Origin: Nitrospirota bacterium
GTDB lineage: Bacteria > Nitrospirota > CAKKRA01 > 9FT-COMBO-42-15
NCBI GenBank assembly: GCA_016195585.1
Contig: JACPZJ010000122.1
Coordinates: 1-9,932, forward strand
Length of the DNA stretch: 9,932 nt
Direction of reading: 5' to 3'
Below are positions 5,457-9,932 of this stretch, in pieces. The position numbers and the translations under genes are program-made. Every line of letters starts with the position of its first letter. Position 1 is the first letter of the stretch. The notes under the pieces were generated by a model, which was not told the origin of the DNA, made no database searches, and saw nothing but the letters and a program-made list of their open reading frames with translations.

Positions 5457-5559
5457 TCACTTCTTCACAATTTTTCAATTGATCTCAAACACGCAGTGTA
5501 TGTATTAGGAAACACGGTCTGCAGTTAAATGGCTATAGCTTGATACTCATTAAATCTCC

Positions 5560-5589
5560 TTGACACGCCTTAATTGCAGGTGGTAAGAT
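5560..5589 (+). promoter_or_regulatory. Possible promoter of the pgpA-cinA-thpR run
   Basis: TTGACA (5560-5565), 18-base spacer, TAAGAT (5584-5589). The implied transcription start falls within a few bases of the pgpA ATG at 5599, giving a very short leader. CTGCAGTTAA (5519-5528) and TTAATTGCAG (5570-5579) form a 9/10 inverted repeat reaching into the spacer. Confidence 0.35.
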
Positions 5590-5598
5590 TAATCATAA

Positions 5599-6078
5599 AT
5601 GTTCGCATTAATTAGAGAAAAGCCCTTGAATAAATTAATAATTTTTCTTGCCACAGGGTTTTATGCAGGCTATATCCCCATTGCCCCGGGAACAGCAGGC
5701 AGCCTTGTTGGCATTGGGTTATATCTCCTATTAAATGGACTCTCCATCGCCTATTATCTGCTGATTATTTCTTTCCTTTTTATTTTTGGCGTCTATATCT
5801 CAAATGAGGCAGAGGCCTTATTTAAAAAGAAGGATCCTTCCCATGTTGTATTTGACGAGATTATTGGTATGCTTGTAACTATGATTCTTATCCCGGCAGG
5901 GATTGGATGGTTAGTCGCAGGTTTTCTACTTTTCAGGTTCTTTGATATTTTAAAACCCTATCCCATAAGAGATATAGAAAAGAGGATGAATGGCGGCATT
6001 GGAATCATGCTTGATGATGTTGCAGCAGGGATTTATGCGAATGTCCTGCTTCAGGGTGTAAGACTCTATGTGGGCTGA
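5599..6078 (+). CDS. pgpA: Phosphatidylglycerophosphatase A
   Basis: An inner-membrane protein of 159 residues, the usual PgpA length, which dephosphorylates phosphatidylglycerophosphate to phosphatidylglycerol in phospholipid synthesis. Seen: IPIAPGTAGSLVG at 26-38, FDEIIG at 85-90, FDILKPYPIRDIE at 115-127 and LDDVAAGIYAN at 138-148, the conserved acidic and loop motifs of the family, with hydrophobic segments at about 33-65, 91-112 and 137-152. The start is not certain: ATG 5599 has only AGGTGG about 15 bases upstream, and a TTG at 5626 would give a protein beginning nearer the conserved core. The 3' end overlaps cinA by 11 bases. pgpA next to cinA is a common bacterial arrangement. Confidence 0.92.
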   Translation: MFALIREKPLNKLIIFLATGFYAGYIPIAPGTAGSLVGIGLYLLLNGLSIAYYLLIISFLFIFGVYISNEAEALFKKKDPSHVVFDEIIGMLVTMILIPAGIGWLVAGFLLFRFFDILKPYPIRDIEKRMNGGIGIMLDDVAAGIYANVLLQGVRLYVG

Positions 6079-7315
6079 GATCATCTCTGTCGGCTCAGAG
6101 CTCCTTTCATGGGATAAGGCAGAGACGAATTCATTATATCTTTCAAAACAGCTAAAGCTCCTCGGATTAGAGGTTCGCTACAAATCGATTGTTGGCGATA
6201 TTGAATCTGATATTGAATCCGCCCTGATAACAGCAGCAGGACGCTCCTCTTTTGTAGTAGTAACCGGCGGCCTTGGGCCTACAGAGGATGACCTGACGAG
6301 AAAGGCTGTTGCCAAGGCATTAAAAAGGGGGCTTGTTTTATCTGATGCGCTCATTGAAAAGATAAAGACCCGTTTTGAGGCGGTGGGAAAGGAGATGCCA
6401 AAGAATAATGAAAGGCAGGCACTGATACCCAATAAGGCAATTATAATTGATAATCCTATTGGCACAGCGCCCGGCTTTGCACTGGAGCATAATAAAAGCC
6501 TTGTAATATGCCTGCCCGGCGTTCCAAGTGAGATGCAGAGGATGTTTGAAGAGGGTGTTTTGCCTCTGATAAAGGGCAGGATAGAAGGCCCCGGAACTAT
6601 TGAGGCAAGGATTATCAGAATCTGCGGCATTGCAGAGGCTAAGATAGACGAGATAATCGGGGATCTGTATGCAGCAGAAAGGGGTGTTAGAATCGGCCTG
6701 ACTGCTGATGAATATGGTGTGGATGTAAGGATAACATCAGCAGGATTATCTGATGCAGAGGCAGCAAAACGGGTGGATGAATTAAAGGAGAAGATTGCTG
6801 CAAGATTAAAGGACAATATCTATAGCTTTAATGAAGAGGCAATGGAGGCGATTGTTGTCAGGTTGTTGAAGGAAAAGGGCGCAAGGCTTTCGGTTGCTGA
6901 ATCTTGCACAGGCGGGCTTATCCAGAAGAGGATAACAGATGTCTCAGGAAGCTCTGCCTGTTTTGAGATGGGGGTTGTGTGCTACAGCAATGAGGCAAAG
7001 ATGCAGGTATTAAGGGTTCCTCCTGAGATGATAAAGGAGTATGGGAGTGTGAGCTCACAGGCGGCAATGGCAATGGCAGATGGGATAAGAAGGATTGCGG
7101 GCACAGGATACGGCCTCGGTATAACAGGCATTGCCGGCCCTGAAGGCGGCACAGAAAAGAAGCCTGTCGGCCTTGTGTACATTGCCCTTTCAGAAAAAGG
7201 CAAGGAGATGAGGTGCAAGGGTTACAATTTCACAGGCAGCAGGGAGATGATAAGGATAAAGGCATCGCAGTTTGCCTTAGACATGATAAGGAGAACGTTG
7301 CTTAAATTACAATGA
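6068..7315 (+). CDS. cinA: CinA: MoaB-like domain fused to nicotinamide-nucleotide amidase
   Basis: A 415-residue two-domain cytoplasmic protein of full family length. The N-terminal COG1058 domain (1 to about 170) has EIISVGSELL, VVVTGGLGPTEDDLT at 63-77 and LPGVPSEM at 149-156; in the family it hydrolyses ADP-ribose or related dinucleotides. After a linker domain, the C-terminal PncC domain (about 258-415) has LSVAESCTGGL at 274-284, GVVCYSNEAK at 302-311 and GITGIAGPEGGT at 351-362; it deamidates nicotinamide mononucleotide for NAD recycling. One oddity: the first motif reads SELLSW where relatives usually have TELLxG, so the Gly before the T/N pair is Trp. The gene overlaps pgpA by 11 bases and thpR by 4. 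Linkage with recA is common and led to the old competence/damage name. Confidence 0.95.
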   Translation: MWAEIISVGSELLSWDKAETNSLYLSKQLKLLGLEVRYKSIVGDIESDIESALITAAGRSSFVVVTGGLGPTEDDLTRKAVAKALKRGLVLSDALIEKIKTRFEAVGKEMPKNNERQALIPNKAIIIDNPIGTAPGFALEHNKSLVICLPGVPSEMQRMFEEGVLPLIKGRIEGPGTIEARIIRICGIAEAKIDEIIGDLYAAERGVRIGLTADEYGVDVRITSAGLSDAEAAKRVDELKEKIAARLKDNIYSFNEEAMEAIVVRLLKEKGARLSVAESCTGGLIQKRITDVSGSSACFEMGVVCYSNEAKMQVLRVPPEMIKEYGSVSSQAAMAMADGIRRIAGTGYGLGITGIAGPEGGTEKKPVGLVYIALSEKGKEMRCKGYNFTGSREMIRIKASQFALDMIRRTLLKLQ

Positions 7316-7875
7316 TTCGTTCTTTTATTGCAATTGAGATACCTGATGAATTAAAAAATGATGCGCTGGAAATACAGAAGAGATTTAAGGCAGTCAGCGC
7401 TGATGCAAGCTGGACAAGGATTGATGGGATACATCTTACATTGAAATTTTTGGGGGATGTTGAAGAGAAAAAAATAGAGGAGATAAAGAGGGTACTGGAA
7501 GAGATTGCGAGAGGCACACAGCGCATTAAGATAAAAATAGGAGGTGTGGGTGCGTTCCCAAACCAGAAGATGCCGAGGGTGCTCTGGATTGGTATAAGAA
7601 ACGAGGATGGCGAACTTGAGGGGCTTTATAAAAGGATAGATGCAGAATTATCAGAAATGGGTTTTGAGAAGGAGGACAGGGATTTTAAGCCGCATCTTAC
7701 ACTCGGCAGGATGAGGTCGCAAAAGGGAAGGGAAGGCATTATTAAGCTGTTAGAGGAGTTCAAAGATAAAGAGCTCGGTGTATTTACAGCATCAGACATA
7801 AGATTAATAAAGAGTGAACTGCGGCCGCAGGGTGCGGTGTATACAGAGCTTGGAAGGTTCAGTTTTGGAAGATAA
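7312..7875 (+). CDS. thpR: RNA 2',3'-cyclic phosphodiesterase (2'-5' RNA ligase family)
   Basis: A 187-residue 2H phosphoesterase, normal length. Seen: the paired catalytic HxT motifs, H41LT43 in GIHLTLKFLGD and H128LT130 in FKPHLTLGR, and the opening MIRSFIAIEIP typical of ThpR/LigT. These enzymes open 2',3'-cyclic phosphates on RNA ends and can join tRNA halves in vitro with 2'-5' bonds; the role in the cell is not settled. The ATG overlaps the cinA stop (ATGA), showing tight coupling, and cinA-thpR-recA is a recurrent bacterial order. About 100 bases separate it from recA, a stretch holding an octamer-repeat hairpin. Confidence 0.93.
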   Translation: MIRSFIAIEIPDELKNDALEIQKRFKAVSADASWTRIDGIHLTLKFLGDVEEKKIEEIKRVLEEIARGTQRIKIKIGGVGAFPNQKMPRVLWIGIRNEDGELEGLYKRIDAELSEMGFEKEDRDFKPHLTLGRMRSQKGREGIIKLLEEFKDKELGVFTASDIRLIKSELRPQGAVYTELGRFSFGR

Positions 7876-7898
7876 TTGGAATTGAGGAGCAGGTTTAT

Positions 7899-7936
7899 GA
7901 ATCGGTGAATGGGAGAAAATGTCTCCGTTTCAGACT
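7899..7936 (+). repeat. Octamer-repeat hairpin upstream of recA
   Basis: The units GAATCGGT (7899-7906) and GAATGGGA (7907-7914) are followed by an inverted counterpart GTCTCCGT TTCAGACT. TGAATGGGAGA (7906-7916) and TCTCCGTTTCA (7922-7932) pair at 9 of 11 positions around a 5-base loop. The unit is the same GAAnCGGn octamer that forms the larger element after recA. Confidence 0.7.
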
Positions 7937-7957
7937 TGCTGCATGATTAAACATTAC

Positions 7958-7966
7958 AAGGAGGGG
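7958..7966 (+). promoter_or_regulatory. Ribosome binding site deciding the recA start
   Basis: AAGGAGGGG ends six bases before the ATG at 7973. An in-frame ATG at 7919 lies in the octamer hairpin, has no such site, and would add 18 residues unlike RecA. Confidence 0.85.
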
Positions 7967-7972
7967 TGCAAA

Positions 7973-9049
7973 ATGGCGGACAAGGATAAATTAAAGGCAT
8001 TGGAACTTACAATCTCCCAGATAGAAAAGCAGTTTGGGAAGGGCTCTATAATGAGGCTCGGCGCGGATGAGGTGATATCTGATGCCCCTGTGATACCAAC
8101 AGGCTCGCTAGGACTTGATATAGCGCTTGGCATCGGCGGCGTGCCGAAAGGAAGGGTGATAGAGATATTCGGGCCAGAGTCATCAGGCAAGACAACTCTG
8201 ACCCTGCATATTATTTCAGAGGCGCAGAAGGCAGGAGGTTCTGCTGCCTTTATTGATGCAGAGCATGCGCTGGATGTGAATTATGCGAGGAAGCTTGGCA
8301 TAAAGACAGAGGATCTTTTGATCTCGCAGCCTGATACAGGGGAGCAGGCGCTTGAGGTTGCAGAAATGCTGGTTCGCAGCGGGGCAATTGATATTATTGT
8401 TATAGACTCTGTTGCGGCCCTTGTGCCAAAGGCAGAGATTGAAGGTGAGATGGGAGACGCCCACATGGGGCTTCAGGCAAGGCTTATGTCTCAGGCATTG
8501 AGAAAGCTTACAGCAGTTATAAGTAAATCGCAGACAACAGTTATCTTCATTAACCAGATAAGGATGAAGATAGGCGTGATGTTTGGGAATCCTGAGACAA
8601 CAACAGGAGGCAATGCTTTGAAATTCTATTCCTCTGTAAGGCTTGATATTAGAAAGGTCTCTGCCATAAAAGATGGGGAGGAAGTAACAGGAAACCGTGT
8701 GCGTGTGAAGGTTGTTAAGAACAAGGTTGCGCCTCCATTTAAGCAGGCAGAGTTTGATGTGATGTTTAATGAAGGCATCTCAAAGATCGGCGAGATAGTT
8801 GACCTTGGCGCGGAAAAGGGTATAATTGAAAAGAGCGGCGCATGGTATTCATATAATGGCGAGCGGATAGGTCAGGGAAGGGAGAATGCCATAAAATTTT
8901 TAAAGGATAATACAGCGGCTGCAAGCGATATTGAGAATAAGATTAAAATGGCATTTGGTCTGGCAGGCAAGATGAAGACAGAGGAGAGGAAACAGGCTGC
9001 ACCAGCAACAGCAAAAGGGGCGACAACCACTAAGCCTGTTGCGGTTTAA
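7973..9049 (+). CDS. recA: Recombinase RecA
   Basis: A 358-residue protein, normal RecA length. It forms ATP-dependent filaments on single-stranded DNA, pairs homologous strands and triggers LexA-type self-cleavage. Seen: N-terminal helix ending QFGKGSIMRLG, Walker A G67PESSGKTT75, Walker B IIVIDSVAAL around 141-150, loop L1 with EIEGEMGDAHMG at 155-166, loop L2 with INQIRMKIG and NPETTTGG at 194-213, and the C-terminal domain ending in an Ala/Thr/Lys-rich tail where relatives are often acidic. The start at 7973 is set by the ribosome site. No E. coli-like (CTG-N10-CAG) or Bacillus-like (GAAC-N4-GTTC) SOS box was found in the 97 bases upstream. Octamer-repeat hairpins lie on both sides. Confidence 0.98.
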   Translation: MADKDKLKALELTISQIEKQFGKGSIMRLGADEVISDAPVIPTGSLGLDIALGIGGVPKGRVIEIFGPESSGKTTLTLHIISEAQKAGGSAAFIDAEHALDVNYARKLGIKTEDLLISQPDTGEQALEVAEMLVRSGAIDIIVIDSVAALVPKAEIEGEMGDAHMGLQARLMSQALRKLTAVISKSQTTVIFINQIRMKIGVMFGNPETTTGGNALKFYSSVRLDIRKVSAIKDGEEVTGNRVRVKVVKNKVAPPFKQAEFDVMFNEGISKIGEIVDLGAEKGIIEKSGAWYSYNGERIGQGRENAIKFLKDNTAAASDIENKIKMAFGLAGKMKTEERKQAAPATAKGATTTKPVAV

Positions 9050-9060
9050 TAAGATAAAAA

Positions 9061-9180
9061 ATACTAATTCCTAACAGAATAAATTGAAACGGGGAGAGGG
9101 GGAATCGGCGAAACGGAGACAAAAGAATTTCTCCGATTCACCCCTTCTCCGATTCTCCGGTTCGCTTCCGAAATTAGGAT
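9061..9180. repeat. Palindromic element of GAAnCGGn octamers downstream of recA
   Basis: The left arm is five tandem 8-base units (GAAACGGG 9086, GAGAGGGG 9094, GAATCGGC 9102, GAAACGGA 9110, GACAAAAG 9118). The right arm, from 9129, is the inverted unit repeated five times (TTCTCCGA, TTCACCCC, TTCTCCGA, TTCTCCGG, TTCGCTTC). Outer sequences ATACTAATTCC (9061-9071) and GAAATTAGGAT (9170-9180) are inverted at 9 of 11 positions and may mark the ends of a mobile unit of about 120 bases. A transcript would fold into a long imperfect hairpin; a terminator role for recA is possible, though no clean T-run follows the stem. Confidence 0.75.
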
Positions 9181-9198
9181 TTTTCATGGAGGTTTAAT

Positions 9199-9932
9199 AT
9201 GAACATTAATGAACTCCTTAAAACAGCCTCAGAGCGCAGGGCATCAGATATCCACATAAAGGTAGGCAGCCCACCGGTATTGAGGATTGACGGCAAGCTT
9301 GTGCCGATGGTGGAACAGAACAGGGTCACACAGGAGGAGGCGGTATCAGTTGCCTTTGGCATCATGAGCAACCCTCAGAAGCAGAAGTTTAAAGAGAGGA
9401 ATGAGCTTGACCTTGCCTACAGCGTGCCCGGCCTCGGAAGGTTCAGGGTGAATGTCTTTCAGCAGAGGGGCACAATAGGCATCGTTTTTAGGGTTGTTCC
9501 AATGAAGATACAGACTGTGGAGGAGCTTAATCTTCCGGTTGTAATTGAAAAGCTTGGAAATGAACAGAGGGGGCTCATCCTGGTTACAGGGACAACAGGC
9601 AGCGGTAAGTCAACTACTCTGGCTGCTGTGATTGATTTTATTAATACAACAAGGACAGAGCATATCATGACCATTGAGGACCCCATTGAATTTTTGCACA
9701 GGGATAAGAAGAGCATAGTGAATCAGAGGGAGGTCGGCGCTGATACAGAATCATTCAGCGGCGCATTGCGAAGCGCCCTGAGGCAGGACCCTGATGTCAT
9801 CCTCGTCGGCGAGATGAGGGATTTTGAGACCATATCCACTGCGCTCACAGCGGCAGAGACAGGCCACCTTGTCCTAAGCACACTGCACACAGTTGATGCC
9901 ACAGAGACTATTAACCGTATTATATCTGTCTT
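9199..9932 (+). CDS. pilT: Type IV pilus retraction ATPase PilT, 5' part
   Basis: The first 244 codons of a gene running off the right edge. PilT is a cytoplasmic hexameric ATPase that disassembles type IV pilin for twitching, adhesion and DNA uptake. Seen: the N-terminal domain opening NELLKTASERRASDIHIKVG, RFRVNVFQQRG at 81-91, Walker A G131TTGSGKST139, the Asp box TIEDPIEF at 158-165, Walker B DPDVILVGEMRD at 197-208 and the His box TGHLVLSTLHT at 221-231. A ribosome site (GGAGG, 9188-9192) lies six bases before the ATG. The diagnostic PilT AIRNLIREGK motif lies beyond the window, so PilU or a related family member cannot be fully excluded. Its leader directly follows the octamer palindrome after recA. 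Confidence 0.93.
   Translation, partial: MNINELLKTASERRASDIHIKVGSPPVLRIDGKLVPMVEQNRVTQEEAVSVAFGIMSNPQKQKFKERNELDLAYSVPGLGRFRVNVFQQRGTIGIVFRVVPMKIQTVEELNLPVVIEKLGNEQRGLILVTGTTGSGKSTTLAAVIDFINTTRTEHIMTIEDPIEFLHRDKKSIVNQREVGADTESFSGALRSALRQDPDVILVGEMRDFETISTALTAAETGHLVLSTLHTVDATETINRIISV

Noticed and set aside
6178..6816. Long minus-strand open frame opposite cinA
   Set aside because: It is the shadow of a strongly conserved cinA reading frame, with no domain or start signal.
7919..7972. N-terminal extension of RecA from the ATG at 7919
   Set aside because: The 18 extra residues are unlike RecA, come from the octamer hairpin, and a strong ribosome site supports the ATG at 7973.
7876..7972. SOS box upstream of recA
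   Set aside because: Neither the CTG-N10-CAG nor the GAAC-N4-GTTC pattern is present; the only symmetric structure is the octamer hairpin. A lineage-specific LexA site cannot be excluded.
9086..9168. CRISPR array
   Set aside because: The units are 8 bases long, directly adjacent and inverted at the centre; there are no spacers.

Overview
The window looks like a chromosomal segment of a moderately AT-rich Gram-negative-type bacterium with type IV pili and periplasmic c-type cytochromes. Codon habits (frequent ATA, AGG, GGC), the RecA and PilT sequences, and the abundance of small palindromic repeats suggest Nitrospirota or a lineage once placed in the Deltaproteobacteria. This assignment is inference; nothing in the window fixes the taxon.

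Left region (1-2445, + strand). The 3' end of a short-chain dehydrogenase gene overlaps bioD (dethiobiotin synthetase) by one base, so this is probably the tail of a biotin operon. The dehydrogenase carries an in-frame GC-rich palindromic repeat that adds a Pro/Gly-rich stretch. After 13-22 bases follow a DUF4388 (PATAN-like) protein and, 19 bases later, a membrane sensor with one CxxCH heme site and a HAMP domain but no output domain. These two may form a signalling pair.

Middle region (2446-5598) has an accessory character. It holds a palindromic repeat, a C-terminal fragment of an FG-GAP protein gene, a vapBC toxin-antitoxin module on the minus strand, an intact-looking five-blade FG-GAP/VCBS protein gene on the minus strand, and a second vapBC module on the plus strand. 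The antitoxins are close paralogues but the PIN toxins are of different subtypes. Their promoters share the same layout. The fragment matches the 3' end of the FG-GAP gene, so the first vapBC module now lies between two copies of that 3' end.

Right region (5599-9932, + strand) is housekeeping: pgpA, cinA and thpR with overlapping ends, then recA, then the 5' part of pilT. Together these cover phosphatidylglycerol synthesis, NAD-nucleotide salvage, a 2H-phosphoesterase, recombination and pilus retraction. recA is bordered on both sides by hairpins built from an 8-base unit (GAAnCGGn), in a cluster of about 40 bases upstream and about 120 bases downstream.

The points most worth following are the octamer hairpins around recA, the repeat inserted in the dehydrogenase gene, the twin vapBC modules around the FG-GAP gene with its decayed copy, and the output-less heme sensor beside the DUF4388 protein.
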